Source: Pseudomonadota bacterium (GTDB taxonomy: Bacteria > Pseudomonadota > Gammaproteobacteria > Burkholderiales > Burkholderiaceae_C). From it: a DNA stretch of 62,407 bases. The notes below the pieces were generated by a model. It did not search any database, was not told the origin of the DNA, and was given only the letters and a program-made list of their open reading frames with translations. Numbering within the stretch: position 1 is the first letter of the stretch; each line of letters begins with the position of its first letter. The position numbers and the translations under genes are program-made. The stretch lies in NCBI GenBank assembly GCA_021815805.1, contig JAKAZQ010000003.1, positions 31,296 to 93,702 of the forward strand. The letters are read 5' to 3'. Below are positions 9,768-18,549 of the stretch, piece by piece.

Positions 9768-10889
9768 ATGCAGGATCCGTACGGCACAGCTGGTGGTCGC
9801 AGCAGCGCGGCGCGCAGGCGCTTGCGCATCGCCTGGCGTGCCTGCGCCGGCCGTTTCGCCGCATGCCTGCTGGCAGGCTACGCTCTGCTGGGCGTCGGCG
9901 CTTCGGCTTACGCCGCCGCGTCGCGCGACGATGCGCAGCTCGAGGTGCTGCTGGCCCCGGTGGCCTTGTTCGACGACCGGTTGCTGCTCGACACCCTGGA
10001 CGCGAGCCGCCACCCGTTGCAGGTGCTGCAGGCGCGCAGCCAGCTGCGCGACGGACGGCCGATCGCCGCCGCGCAGGCCGGGCTGGCACCGGGTGTCCGG
10101 GAGTTGGCGCACGTGCCGTATGTGCTCGACATGCTGGCCGAGCATCCCGGCTGGAGCCGGCAACTGGGCGAGGCCTTCGTCGGGCAGCAGGCCGATGTTC
10201 TGCGCGCGGTGCAGCGTCTGCGCCGGCGCGCCTGGGACGCCGGCACGCTGACGCAGGCGCCAGGGCACGTGGTGCAATGGCTCGGCGACATGATTTCGAT
10301 CCATGCGGCGCCGCCGCCGCCGCTGCCGCTCTACGATCCCTGGTGCGTCTACGGCCCCTGGTCGGCTGCGCAGCGCGCATTCCCGCTCTACGAGCCGGCG
10401 CCGGCGGTCTGCGATGCGCCATCGCGTCGGGTCGTGCTGCTGCCGGCAGGGGCGGCGCCGCTCGCGGACGATGCGCCATGGGCCGGCATCGACTGGTCGG
10501 ACCATGGCGTCTGGGTGGATCCGCAACTCTGGCATCGATGGATGCCGCACCAGCCGGCTCCGCCGTGGTGGCGCCCGCGGCCGCGCCAAGCGCCGCGGCA
10601 GCCGCTGCGCCCACCACCCGCGGCCGCACCGGCGCCACCGGGACTGCCGGGCAAGGCCATGCCGACGTACCCGCTGCATGTGCCGCGCGAGCAGCCGGGT
10701 TTCGGCTATCCGCCGCTGTTCGCGCCGCCTCGCCCGCATGCGCCGGCGCCGGGCACGCAGCGCGATCGGGACCCGGCGCCCGGGCAGCGCCAAACGCGCC
10801 CGCAGCCGCTGCCGCGTGGCCCGCAGGTGCGCATGCCGGCGCCGCGCGGCGCGGCCTCCGCCGTGCCCGTGCCCGTGCCGCGCCGCTGA
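9768..10889 (+). CDS. DUF3300 family exported protein
   Basis: Probable exported protein of about 373 residues. Arg-rich residues precede a hydrophobic segment around 30-50 (CLLAGYALLGVGASAYA), a likely signal peptide or anchor. The mature N-terminus LEVLLAPVALFDDRLLLDTLDASRHPLQVLQA matches the DUF3300 signature, followed by its second half with VPYVLDMLAEHP. The last 200 residues are rich in Pro, Arg and Trp and look disordered. The start is uncertain: ATG 9768 has a GGGAG-like site ahead, but ATG 9684 is also in frame. Function of the family is unknown. Confidence 0.7.
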   Translation: MQDPYGTAGGRSSAARRRLRIAWRACAGRFAACLLAGYALLGVGASAYAAASRDDAQLEVLLAPVALFDDRLLLDTLDASRHPLQVLQARSQLRDGRPIAAAQAGLAPGVRELAHVPYVLDMLAEHPGWSRQLGEAFVGQQADVLRAVQRLRRRAWDAGTLTQAPGHVVQWLGDMISIHAAPPPPLPLYDPWCVYGPWSAAQRAFPLYEPAPAVCDAPSRRVVLLPAGAAPLADDAPWAGIDWSDHGVWVDPQLWHRWMPHQPAPPWWRPRPRQAPRQPLRPPPAAAPAPPGLPGKAMPTYPLHVPREQPGFGYPPLFAPPRPHAPAPGTQRDRDPAPGQRQTRPQPLPRGPQVRMPAPRGAASAVPVPVPRR

Positions 10890-10910
10890 GTCGGCCGCGT
10901 CGCGGCCGAC
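10890..10910. terminator. Palindrome between convergent genes
   Basis: A perfect 10-bp inverted repeat (GTCGGCCGCG and its complement) around a single T, lying between the stop codons of the convergent genes ending at 10889 and 10914. Strong GC hairpin but no T-tract on either side, so termination is inferred from position and stability only. Confidence 0.45.
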
Positions 10911-10913
10911 GCG

Positions 10914-11804
10914 TCAGGCGCCCGGCTTCAGCCCGGCGTCCTCGCTGACGCCGAGCGCAGCCGCGGTCCAGTCGAGGTCGCCGCGGCCATGCGCCGTCGC
11001 CGACAGCAGCCGGCCCTGCATCAGCTGCGCCAGCGGCATCGGTACGGCCACCTGGCGCGCTGCCGCGAGCACCAGATCGGCGTCCTTCAGGCCCAGCGAC
11101 AGCTTGAAGCGCGCCGGCTGATACGCATGCGCGGCGATCTGCGCGCCGTAGTTGACAAAAATCGGCGCCGGGAAAATCGACTGCGTGAGCACGTCCACCA
11201 TGCTTTGCCGCGCCACGCCGTGGCGCTCGCCCAGGGCCATCGCCTCGGCCAGCGCTTCGATCACGCCGAGGATCATGAAATTGCCCGAGAGCTTGACCAC
11301 GTTCGCGGTCACCGGGTCGTCGCCGAGGTCGAACACGCGCTGGCCCATGGCCTCGAGCGCCGGTTGCACGGCGCGGCGCGCCTGCTGCGGCCCGGCGCAG
11401 AGCACGAACAGCTTGCGCGCCGCGGCTGCGTCGGGGCGCCCGAACACCGGCGCGGCGACGTAGTGCGTTTCGCGCGCGGCGTGCAACGCGGCCAGCTCGC
11501 GCGTGGTCTGGGGCGCGATGGTGCTCATCGACAGATGGATGGCGCCGGCGCCGAGGCGTTGCCCGATGCCGTGCTCGCCGAGCACCACCTCGCGCAGCGC
11601 GGCGTCGTCCGCCACCATGGTGATGACCACGCCGCCCGGCTGCGCCACGTCGGCCGGGTGGTCCACACGCGTGGCCCCCTGGCGCTCCAGGGCCTGCGCC
11701 TTGTCGGGCGAGCGGTTCCAGACGCGCAGCTTGAAGCCTGCCTGCAGCAGATTGGAGGCCATCGCGTGGCCCATGCTGCCCAGCCCTATGAATCCGATGT
11801 CCAT
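10914..11804 (-). CDS. NAD(P)-dependent beta-hydroxyacid dehydrogenase
   Basis: A 296-residue member of the 3-hydroxyisobutyrate dehydrogenase / tartronate semialdehyde reductase superfamily. The Rossmann motif is MDIGFIGLGSMGHAMASNLL. VITMVADDAALREV follows, then HLSMSTIAPQTT (substrate-site signature), and the catalytic Lys in NVVKLSGNFMI. The C-terminal half is the usual all-helical domain (SLGLKDADLVLAAA). The substrate cannot be read from sequence. The gene is separated by 16 bases from the upstream flavin oxidoreductase on the same strand, suggesting coexpression. Confidence 0.9.
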   Translation of the reverse strand: MDIGFIGLGSMGHAMASNLLQAGFKLRVWNRSPDKAQALERQGATRVDHPADVAQPGGVVITMVADDAALREVVLGEHGIGQRLGAGAIHLSMSTIAPQTTRELAALHAARETHYVAAPVFGRPDAAAARKLFVLCAGPQQARRAVQPALEAMGQRVFDLGDDPVTANVVKLSGNFMILGVIEALAEAMALGERHGVARQSMVDVLTQSIFPAPIFVNYGAQIAAHAYQPARFKLSLGLKDADLVLAAARQVAVPMPLAQLMQGRLLSATAHGRGDLDWTAAALGVSEDAGLKPGA

Positions 11805-11820
11805 GGCAAGGGGCTCCCGC

Positions 11821-12963
11821 TCAGGCCACCGCCGGCTGGGCATCCAGCGTCGGGTAGTCGGTGTAGCCGGCGGCTCCCGGCGTGTAGAAAGTCTGCGCAT
11901 CCGGGGCGTTCAGCGGCGCGCCGACGCGCAGGCGTTGCACCAGATCCGGATTGGCGAGGAAGGCGCGTCCGAAGGCCACGGCATCCGCACGCCCGGACTC
12001 GACGGCCTCGATGGCCATGGCACGGTCGTAGCCGTTGTTCGCGATGTAGGCGCCGCGGAACGACTTGCGTGCCTTCGCGTAGTCGAAGCCGGGCAGGTCG
12101 CGCGCACCGCCGGTGGAGCCCTCGATGAAATGCACGAAGGCAATGCCGCGCGCGTCGAGTTGCTCCACCAGGTGGTCGAAGGTGCGCTGCGGATCGCTGT
12201 CGGCGAGGTCGTTGAACGGTGTCAGCGGCGAAAGCCGGATGCCCACGCGCGCCGCGCCGATCTCGGCGGCCACCGCATCGACGATCTCCAGCGCAAGGCG
12301 GCAACGCGCCGCCACCGAGCCGCCGTAGGCATCGTCACGCCGGTTCGCGCCGTCGCGCAGGAACTGGTCGATCAGATAGCCGTTGGCACCGTGGATTTCC
12401 ACGCCGTCAAAGCCGGCGCGCAGCGCATTCGCGGCCGCCTGGCGGAACTGGGCCACGACATCGGCGATCTGCTGCACGCTCATGGCCTGCGGTGTCGGGA
12501 TGTCGACCTTGCCCTGGTGCGTGTAGGCGACCACGTCGCGCGGCGCGATCGCCGACGGGGCGATCGGCTGCGCGCCGCCGGTCAGCGCCGGATGCGTGAT
12601 GCGGCCGACGTGCCAGATCTGCGCCAGCATCTTCGAGCCGGCCGCATGCACGGTGTCGGTGATGCGCCGCCAGCCTTCGACCTGGGCCTCGGAATAGATG
12701 CCCGGCGTGGCCATGTAGCCCTTGCCCACGGGGCTGATCTGCGTGCCTTCGCTGATGATCAGGCCGGCGCCGCTGCGCTGGCGGTAGTACTCGACGTTGA
12801 TGTCGCTGCCCGGCACGTCGCCGGCCGGCTCATCGGCGCGGCAGCGCGTGAGGGGCGCCATCACCACGCGGTTGGCGATGTCGATGCAGCCGATGCGCGT
12901 GGGTTGGAACAGCTTGGCGTCGGCGCTGTGCGCGTCGCTGCCTCGGGCCTGGGTTGCCTGCAT
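11821..12963 (-). CDS. Old yellow enzyme family NADH:flavin oxidoreductase
   Basis: A 380-residue FMN-dependent ene-reductase of the NemA type, which reduces activated alkenes or nitro compounds. Landmarks: LFQPTRIGCIDIANRVVMAPLTRCRAD at the N-terminus, AQIWHVGRITHP, GFDGVEIHGANGYLIDQFLRD with the catalytic His/Asn pair, RRDDAYGGS, VGIRLSPLTPFND, and the FMN-phosphate-binding segment ADAVAFGRAFLANPDL. The length fits the family. The ATG at 12963 matches the expected start. It probably forms a two-gene unit with the downstream dehydrogenase. Confidence 0.93.
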   Translation of the reverse strand: MQATQARGSDAHSADAKLFQPTRIGCIDIANRVVMAPLTRCRADEPAGDVPGSDINVEYYRQRSGAGLIISEGTQISPVGKGYMATPGIYSEAQVEGWRRITDTVHAAGSKMLAQIWHVGRITHPALTGGAQPIAPSAIAPRDVVAYTHQGKVDIPTPQAMSVQQIADVVAQFRQAAANALRAGFDGVEIHGANGYLIDQFLRDGANRRDDAYGGSVAARCRLALEIVDAVAAEIGAARVGIRLSPLTPFNDLADSDPQRTFDHLVEQLDARGIAFVHFIEGSTGGARDLPGFDYAKARKSFRGAYIANNGYDRAMAIEAVESGRADAVAFGRAFLANPDLVQRLRVGAPLNAPDAQTFYTPGAAGYTDYPTLDAQPAVA

Positions 12964-13087
12964 GCGGAAGTCCTTGCGTTGAGGTTGGGCCGGAGCGTCG
13001 AGCCGGCGGCGCGCCACGGCGCGCACGCGAGCTCGAATCGGTAGAAACCCTGAAATTATTACGGCTTTCCGCGATGCCTGCAGGCGA

Positions 13088-13855
13088 TCACGGGCAGCGC
13101 GCCCACCAGAGCACGGTGCTCGGCGTGAAGCTGCCGTCCGGCTCGATGCGCAGTGCCGCATGCACCTCGGCCGGAGCCTGTCGCAGCAAGGCGCGGATCG
13201 CCTGCACCATGGGCTGCGGCGTCTGCATGCGTTGCGTCCAGGTGTCGAATTGCAGGCGGGTCGGCCAACGCTGCTCGTGCAGCGCCTCGGCGCCGATGCC
13301 CCGCAGCAGCGCCAGCCATTCGGTGCGCGAACGGTTGCGCACATGCGAGGGGTCGCGCAGCAGTTCAATGCATTGCAGGTGGGTGTCGACCAGCGCCTCG
13401 GCCGGGCCCTCGAGGTCGATCACCAGCAGGTGACCACCGGGGCGCAGCACGCGCCGGACCTCGCGCATCGCGCGCTCCAGGTCGCTCCAGTGGTGCGCGC
13501 TGTAGCGCGTCGCCACGAGCTCGAAGGCGGCGTCGTCGAACGGCAGTCGATGCACGTCGCCCGCCTGCACCTGCAGGTTGTGCAATTGGCGTTGCGCCGC
13601 GCTTTCGCGCACCACCTCCAGCATGGCGGTGGAGGCGTCGAACGCCAGCACGCTGTCGACATCGCCCGCCAGCGCGTAGGCCAGGTGCCCGGCGCCGCAG
13701 CCGAGGTCGAGCGCCCGTGCCGGGCGCCGCGGCAGCGCGGCGACGAGTTCCCGCGCGCACAGCAGGTCGGCTCCCTGCGCGTGCACGGCGCTTTCCAGGT
13801 AGGCGCGGGCGCGCGGGTCGAAGCGGGCCTGGACGGCATCGAGGTGCGGGTTCAT
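13088..13855 (-). CDS. Class I SAM-dependent methyltransferase
   Basis: A 255-residue methyltransferase with motif I LDLGCGAGHLAYALA around residue 48, the acidic end of strand 2 (LAFDASTAML), GDVHRLPFDDAAFELVATRYSAHHW (motifs II/III region) and RVLRPGGHLLVIDLEG. This resembles the UbiE/BioC-like Methyltransf_11 group, but the substrate is not evident. It is divergently transcribed from an HTH regulator with 108 bases between the starts, so that regulator may control it. Confidence 0.88.
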   Translation of the reverse strand: MNPHLDAVQARFDPRARAYLESAVHAQGADLLCARELVAALPRRPARALDLGCGAGHLAYALAGDVDSVLAFDASTAMLEVVRESAAQRQLHNLQVQAGDVHRLPFDDAAFELVATRYSAHHWSDLERAMREVRRVLRPGGHLLVIDLEGPAEALVDTHLQCIELLRDPSHVRNRSRTEWLALLRGIGAEALHEQRWPTRLQFDTWTQRMQTPQPMVQAIRALLRQAPAEVHAALRIEPDGSFTPSTVLWWARCP

Positions 13856-13892
13856 GCGCGGACTCCATGTGGAAGGGAACCGGGATGGACGT

Positions 13893-13921
13893 ACCATAGG
13901 CCGGACCGGATCCTGCAACAA
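13893..13921 (-). promoter_or_regulatory. Methyltransferase promoter with overlapping inverted repeat
   Basis: On the minus strand, -35 TTGTTG (13916-13921), 17-base spacer, -10 TATGGT (13893-13898). A short perfect inverted repeat AACAA-N5-TTGTT (13917-13931) covers the -35 box, and a wider imperfect TACCA/TGGTA pair flanks it. These could be the operator of the divergent HTH regulator. Motif-based only. Confidence 0.4.
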
Positions 13922-13963
13922 GACAGTTGTTTATCCTGGTATCAGAAATGATGGAACAAGCCC

Positions 13964-14974
13964 GTGGAACACCCTGACGCGAGGCCCGGGCGCGGCTCCC
14001 GGCAGTCTGCGGCGCAGACGGCGCAGGCGGCGCAGAGCGCGCAGAACGTGCAGGATGCGCAGGACGCGCAGGACGCGCAGGACGCGCAGGACGCGCAGGA
14101 CGCGCAGAACATGCAGAACGTGCCGGCCGCAGCCGGCGAGGCTGCGCGCCTCGGCGCGTTCCTGCGCGCGGCGCGCGAGCGCCTGCAACCGCAGGACATC
14201 GGCCTGCCCGGCGGGCGCAGGCGGCGCACCCGCGGCCTGCGGCGCGAGGAGGTGGCGGCGCTGTGCGCCATCAGCCCGACCTGGTACACCTGGATCGAGC
14301 AGGGGCGCACGCGCGCCGTCTCGGCCGGCACGCTCGACGCGCTGGCCCAGGGCCTGCGCCTGGCGCCTGCCGAGCGCGCCTATCTGTTCCGGCTGGCACA
14401 GCGCGCCGACCCCCGGCACGACGCGGCCGGCGCACGCACTGCGGGCGACGCCGAGGATCATGCCGCGCTGGTGCGCATGCTGCGCGGCCCGGCCTACGTG
14501 CTCGACGCGCACTGGGATGTGCTGGCCTGGAATCGCGCCGCGGCGCGCCTGTTCTCGCCATGGCTGGGACAGCGCGGCGTCGTCGAGCCGAACCTGCTGC
14601 GCTGGGTGTACCTGGATGCGCTGGCGCGCAGCTTGATCGTCGACTGGGAGGCGCGCGCGGCGCGCCTGACGGCCGAGTACCGGGCCGACACCGCGCGCCT
14701 GCGTGACGACGCGGAGCATCGGCGCCGCGTCGATGCGCTGTGCGCGCAAAGCCCGGCCTTCGCCCAGGCCTGGCGCTCGCAGCAGGTGCTCGAGCGCGAA
14801 GGCGGGCTGCGCAGTTTCGCGACCCCCGAGGGCGTGCAGTGCTATCGCCAGATCACGTTGCGCGTGGCCGCGCAGGACGACGTGAAGGTGATCGTGCTGC
14901 GCCCGTGGCGCGAGCCGCGGGGCGACCCATCCGGCGGCGGATCAGGCCTTGCCGGGAGCGTCGGCGGCGGCTGA
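13964..14974 (+). CDS. XRE-type HTH regulator with MmyB-like ligand domain
   Basis: A 336-residue transcription regulator. Residues 60-150 (LGAFLRAARERLQPQDIGLP, then GLRREEVAALCAISPTWYTWIEQGR) are the HTH of the family whose C-terminus is an MmyB-like, PAS-like ligand-binding domain, seen here as YVLDAHWDVLAWNRAAARLF. The N-terminal 50 residues are a low-complexity run of Gln-Asp-Ala triplets encoded by a 9-bp tandem repeat. The longest frame starts with GTG at 13964 and has no good ribosome-binding site; ATG 14111, after the repeat, is an alternative. It diverges from a methyltransferase gene and overlaps the next gene's end by 33 bases. Confidence 0.85.
   Translation: MEHPDARPGRGSRQSAAQTAQAAQSAQNVQDAQDAQDAQDAQDAQDAQNMQNVPAAAGEAARLGAFLRAARERLQPQDIGLPGGRRRRTRGLRREEVAALCAISPTWYTWIEQGRTRAVSAGTLDALAQGLRLAPAERAYLFRLAQRADPRHDAAGARTAGDAEDHAALVRMLRGPAYVLDAHWDVLAWNRAAARLFSPWLGQRGVVEPNLLRWVYLDALARSLIVDWEARAARLTAEYRADTARLRDDAEHRRRVDALCAQSPAFAQAWRSQQVLEREGGLRSFATPEGVQCYRQITLRVAAQDDVKVIVLRPWREPRGDPSGGGSGLAGSVGGG
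14042..14122 (+). repeat. 9-bp tandem repeat coding for a QDA tract
   Basis: Nine consecutive 9-base units. Units two to seven (14051-14104) read CAG GAY GCG, five of them identical (CAGGACGCG), flanked by CAGAACGTG-like units. The unit length is a multiple of three, so gain or loss of units changes the length of the regulator's N-terminal tract without shifting its frame. Confidence 0.9.
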
Positions 14975-16078
14975 TGCGCGGCCTGCGGCCGTGGTGGCGG
15001 ATGGGGCGGCGGCGTCCCCGAGGCGCGATTCCTCCAGCCACTCGCGCCACACCGCGAGCAGCACGGCCAGCACCACCGGGCCGAGGAACAGGCCCACCAG
15101 GCCGAAGCTGCCCAGACCACCGAGCACGCCGAACACCACGAGCAGGAAGGGCACGCGCGTGCTGCCGCTGATCACCAGCGGGCGCACCAGGTTGTCCACC
15201 CAGCTGACGACCAGCAGGCCCCATGCCATGAGCCCGGCGCCGGCCGCCGCATGCCCCTGCGCGAACAGCCACAGCGCCGCCGGCACCCACACCAGCGGCG
15301 TGCCGAAGGGCGCCAGCGCGAACAACGCGGTCAGCGCGGCCAGCAGCACCGGAGCCGGCAGGCCCGCCCACCAGTAGCCCACGCCGGCGAACACGCCTTG
15401 CACCAGCGCCGTCACCAGCAGGCCCCACAGCACGCCGCGGGTCATGTCGGCGGCCGCCCGCAGGTAGGCATCCACGCGCTGGCCGATCAGGTGGCGCAAC
15501 ACCGCCTGCACCTGGCGCAGGCCGCGCTCTCCATCGCGATACACGAACAACACCGTGAGCAGCGCGAAACCGAACTTGGCCGCGTTGCGCCCGGCACCGC
15601 CCAGCAAGGTGAAGACCTGCTCGGCTGCCTGGGTGTTCCATGGCGAACTGCGCAGTCGCGCGCTCACGGGTTGCTGCGCGAGCTCGCGCAGCAGATCCTG
15701 CAGCCTGCCGCCGAGCAGCGGCAGGCGCGCCAGCGCCTCGGGCAGCTGCCAGGTGCCGGCGGCCAGGCGCGCCCCGGCGTCGGCCAGCGCGCCGGTCAGC
15801 TCGTTGCGCAGCAGCACCCCGAGCCACAGCAGCGGCAGCATGAAGGCCAACGCCAGGGCCAGGGTCATGAGCAGCGCGGCCAGGCCGGGATGTCGCGGCA
15901 CGCGCGCGCGCAGGCGCTCGTACAACGGCCAGCTCGTGAAACCGAGGATCACGGCCCAGGCGAGCGCCGCCAGGAAGGGGCGCATGACCAGATAGGCGAG
16001 CCCCAGCAGCAGGACCAGCAGCGCGCCCAGCGCGATGCTGCGCAGCATCGGCGGCGGTGACGGCGACGCAGCGGGCAT
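14942..16078 (-). CDS. AI-2E family transporter (PerM-like)
   Basis: A 378-residue inner-membrane protein with about seven hydrophobic segments, including LGALLVLLLGLAYLVMRPFL, LAALLMTLALALAFMLPLLWLG and a long C-terminal hydrophobic block. The family signatures GLLVTALVQGVFAGVGYWWAGLP and VDNLVRPLVISGSTRVPFLLVVFGVLGGLGSFGLVGLFLGP are present. Members export small molecules or ions; the name does not prove autoinducer-2 transport. It converges on the HTH regulator (33-base overlap) and lies 36 bases downstream of htpX. Confidence 0.9.
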   Translation of the reverse strand: MPAASPSPPPMLRSIALGALLVLLLGLAYLVMRPFLAALAWAVILGFTSWPLYERLRARVPRHPGLAALLMTLALALAFMLPLLWLGVLLRNELTGALADAGARLAAGTWQLPEALARLPLLGGRLQDLLRELAQQPVSARLRSSPWNTQAAEQVFTLLGGAGRNAAKFGFALLTVLFVYRDGERGLRQVQAVLRHLIGQRVDAYLRAAADMTRGVLWGLLVTALVQGVFAGVGYWWAGLPAPVLLAALTALFALAPFGTPLVWVPAALWLFAQGHAAAGAGLMAWGLLVVSWVDNLVRPLVISGSTRVPFLLVVFGVLGGLGSFGLVGLFLGPVVLAVLLAVWREWLEESRLGDAAAPSATTAAGRASAAADAPGKA

Positions 16079-16114
16079 GGCGGGGGCGTTCGTGCCGCAT
16101 CGGCGCCTGCGGCC

Positions 16115-16996
16115 TCAGGCACGCGCGCGCTGCAGTGCGTCGATGCGTTGCGCCAGCGGCGGATGGCTGGCGAACCATTCCATCCAGGCCGGGCGGTCGG
16201 TGATGCCGGCGGTGGCGAGGTTCTGCGGCAGGCCGCCCGGCTGCATCTCGCCCAGGCGTTGCAGCGCGCTGATCATGGGTTGCGGGGTGCCGAGCAGGCG
16301 TGCCGAGCCTGCGTCGGCGCGGAATTCGCGCTGGCGCGAAAAATAGGCGACGATCATGCTGGCCAGCACGCCGAACAGGATGTCGCACACCACCGTGGTG
16401 ACCAGGTAGCCGATGCCCGGGCCGTGGTACTCGGTGTCGTCGCGGCGCAGCGCGGAGTCGACCACGTAGCCGATCACGCGCGACAGGAAGACGACGAAGG
16501 TGTTGACCACGCCCTGGATCAGCGTGAGGGTCACCATGTCTCCGTTGGCGATGTGGCTGATCTCGTGACCCAGAACCGCCGTCGCCTGCTCGCGCGACAT
16601 GGTTTGCAGCAGGCCGGTGGATACCGCGACCAGCGCATGGTCGCGGCTCGCCCCGGTGGCGAAGGCGTTCGGCTCCCCCTCGTAGACGGCGACCTCGGGC
16701 GTGCCGATGCCGGCGCCGGCGGCGAGGCGCGCGACGGTATCGAGCAGCCAGGCCTCGGCCGGCGTGCTCGCCTGCTCGATGACCTGCGCCCCGGTACTGA
16801 ACTTGGCGATGGTCTTGGACATCAGCAGCGAGATGAACGAGCCGCCGAAGCCGATCACGGCGGCGAATCCGAGCAGCGCGCCGAGATCGAGGCCCTGGGC
16901 CCCGAGAAAGCGATCGACGCCGAGCAGTCGGGTGACCACGCCCAGCACGACCAGCACGGCGAGGTTGGTGGCGAGGAACAGCAGGATGCGTTTCAT
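16115..16996 (-). CDS. htpX: Membrane zinc metalloprotease HtpX
   Basis: Heat-shock-associated inner-membrane protease that degrades misfolded membrane proteins. 293 residues. Two N-terminal transmembrane segments (residues 4-24 and 40-60) precede the zinc motif HEISH at 144-148; further hydrophobic segments and [13 protein letters not shown] with the third zinc ligand follow. The ATG at 16996 ([12 protein letters not shown]) is the family start. The frame continues 55 codons upstream to a TTG, but that extension is Arg/Ala-rich and not part of HtpX. A heat-shock-like promoter lies about 165 bases upstream. Confidence 0.95.
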   Translation of the reverse strand: MKRILLFLATNLAVLVVLGVVTRLLGVDRFLGAQGLDLGALLGFAAVIGFGGSFISLLMSKTIAKFSTGAQVIEQASTPAEAWLLDTVARLAAGAGIGTPEVAVYEGEPNAFATGASRDHALVAVSTGLLQTMSREQATAVLGHEISHIANGDMVTLTLIQGVVNTFVVFLSRVIGYVVDSALRRDDTEYHGPGIGYLVTTVVCDILFGVLASMIVAYFSRQREFRADAGSARLLGTPQPMISALQRLGEMQPGGLPQNLATAGITDRPAWMEWFASHPPLAQRIDALQRARA

Positions 16997-17160
16997 GGCG
17001 GGAAGGGGGACGGAGGGCGTGGCACGAGGGCCACCGGAAGTGCGCGGCGCGCCGGCAGGTCGCGGGCGTCGGCTCCTGGCCGCGACGGCGTGGGTGACCG
17101 GCGCGTGCGAGCGCGCGCCCGCGGCCACGCCCGCAAAACGTGACAAAAAGCTACGAATCA

Positions 17161-17187
17161 AGTATAGGCGTGTCTCGCGACTTCAAG
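17161..17187 (-). promoter_or_regulatory. Candidate sigma-32 promoter of htpX
   Basis: On the minus strand: -35 CTTGAA (17182-17187), 13-base spacer, -10-like CCTATACT (17161-17168). The CTTGAA hexamer and the short spacing fit the heat-shock sigma-factor consensus (CTTGAA ... CCCATnT) better than sigma-70, whose -10 TATACT would be only 14 bases from TTGAAG. It lies in a locally AT-rich patch. htpX is heat-induced in other Proteobacteria. Confidence 0.45.
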
Positions 17188-17539
17188 AATGCGAAATCAC
17201 GTACCTTTGGTGCAGTCGCGCCGGTAGAGAATCGAGATGCGAACGTGAATCCGGCAGACCGCGGCGCCGGTTCGCGCACTGCCGCGGGGTGCGGCGGCAG
17301 CCATGGAGGCGCTGCGGCGCGCGGCCGCCGGTTCGGCCCGCGGCGCATCGGCGCCCGGCGGGCCAGCCTGCCGGGCGCCGCGGGTCATCGCGCAGGCCGG
17401 GTCGAGGCGCCGACGTCCCGTCGGTGCCAGCGTGGCGACACGGGCTCGCCGCGCGCCCCCGTCTGCGACGCCCCAGCGGGCGCGCCGAGGCAGGGCTGTC
17501 GCGCCACGCCATGCGCGCGCCCGTGCCGCGCGGTGCAGC
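17188..17539. other. Non-coding stretch, about 350 bases
   Basis: Between the htpX promoter region and the end of the oxyanion-binding protein gene. Only GC-driven open frames with no recognisable protein character. No repeat or clear terminator was found. Confidence 0.45.
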
Positions 17540-18481
17540 CTATGCGAGCACTCCGCCCTTCGGACGGCTGTAGCCGTAGTCGTGCAGCAGTTGCTGGCCC
17601 TCGTGGCTGCGCAGCAGCTCGATGAAGGCCTGCGCGCCCTTCGGGTCGGCGCTGCCGCGCAGCGCCGCGGCGTAGAACACGAGGGGCTGGATCGACAGTC
17701 GCTTCGGCTTGCCGGCGGCGCCCGGAATCGAGAAGTGCACGCGGTCGTACCACTGCGCGCCCATGCCCGGATCGCTCAGATTCACCTGCGCCGGCAGGCG
17801 GATGTAGGGAAGCTTGTGCGAGATCACGGCGCTGAGGTAGCCCGACGAGGCGTCGATCTGGCCCGACTCGAGGCGGCTGAGCAGCGACGGCTCGCTGAAG
17901 ATCTGCGACGTGTTGCCGGTGAAATCCCCGAGCAGGCGGTGCGCCAGGCCGGGCTGCTTGTAATAGCGCTCGGCCAGCAGCATGGCGAACACGATGTTGC
18001 GTCCCTGCGGGTCGGTCGCCGGGTCGGTGCGCCCGAAACGCATGCCGGGCTGCTGCAAAACCTCGTACCACGCGCGCTTGCCGCGCGCCGCCTCGGCGAA
18101 GGCGCGCGCATGCGGTCCCTGCGGGCTGTAGGCGATGACCATCTCGGTGCTGGCGATGGGCTGCGCGGGCCCCGCCAGTCCGGCCTTCTGCACCACGCGC
18201 ATCGGCCCCGGCGTGATGGAGACGAACACATCGGCGCGGATCTGGTGCGAGGCCAGCAGGTGGGCCAGGCCGAAGGCGCCGGCGCCGCGCCCCTGGAACC
18301 GCACTCCGGCGGAACGCTCGATGGCCGGGCCCAGGCCCTTGTCCATCACCGCCCCCATCGAGCCGGCGTACGCGACCTGGAGCGTGCGCCCGGCGGCCAG
18401 GGCAAGCGGCGCCAGGCCGGCCTGGGCGAGGCCGGCCCCGGCTCCGGTGGCGAGTAGGGAAAGTGCGGTTCTACGCTGCAT
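17540..18481 (-). CDS. Extracellular oxyanion-binding protein (tungstate/molybdate/sulfate type)
   Basis: A 313-residue periplasmic substrate-binding protein. The N-terminus QRRTALSLLATGAGAG is a signal peptide with a twin-Arg. The mature part shows LQVAYAGSMGAVMDKGLGPA, RADVFVSITPGPMRVVQKAG, ASTEMVIAYSP and RTDPATDPQGRNIVFAM, typical of the WtpA/ModA-like group. ATG 18481 has a GAGGAG site 7 bases ahead (a TTG one codon earlier is also possible). No permease or ATPase gene is adjacent, so it is an orphan binding protein. A ModE-like box upstream supports molybdate or tungstate; sulfate cannot be excluded. Confidence 0.85.
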   Translation of the reverse strand: MQRRTALSLLATGAGAGLAQAGLAPLALAAGRTLQVAYAGSMGAVMDKGLGPAIERSAGVRFQGRGAGAFGLAHLLASHQIRADVFVSITPGPMRVVQKAGLAGPAQPIASTEMVIAYSPQGPHARAFAEAARGKRAWYEVLQQPGMRFGRTDPATDPQGRNIVFAMLLAERYYKQPGLAHRLLGDFTGNTSQIFSEPSLLSRLESGQIDASSGYLSAVISHKLPYIRLPAQVNLSDPGMGAQWYDRVHFSIPGAAGKPKRLSIQPLVFYAAALRGSADPKGAQAFIELLRSHEGQQLLHDYGYSRPKGGVLA

Positions 18482-18549
18482 CAATGTCTCCTCGGTGGAT
18501 GGAAAACCCCGGCAGTGCCGGCGTGAAATCGGCTCGCCGTCAGTTCAGG

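Noticed and set aside
13948..13977. ATG-ATG upstream of the HTH regulator as its start
   Set aside because: This frame reaches a TGA after nine codons and is not in frame with the regulator.
16997..17161. N-terminal extension of HtpX from a TTG codon
   Set aside because: The extra 55 residues are not part of the HtpX family, and the region includes the likely promoter's downstream leader.
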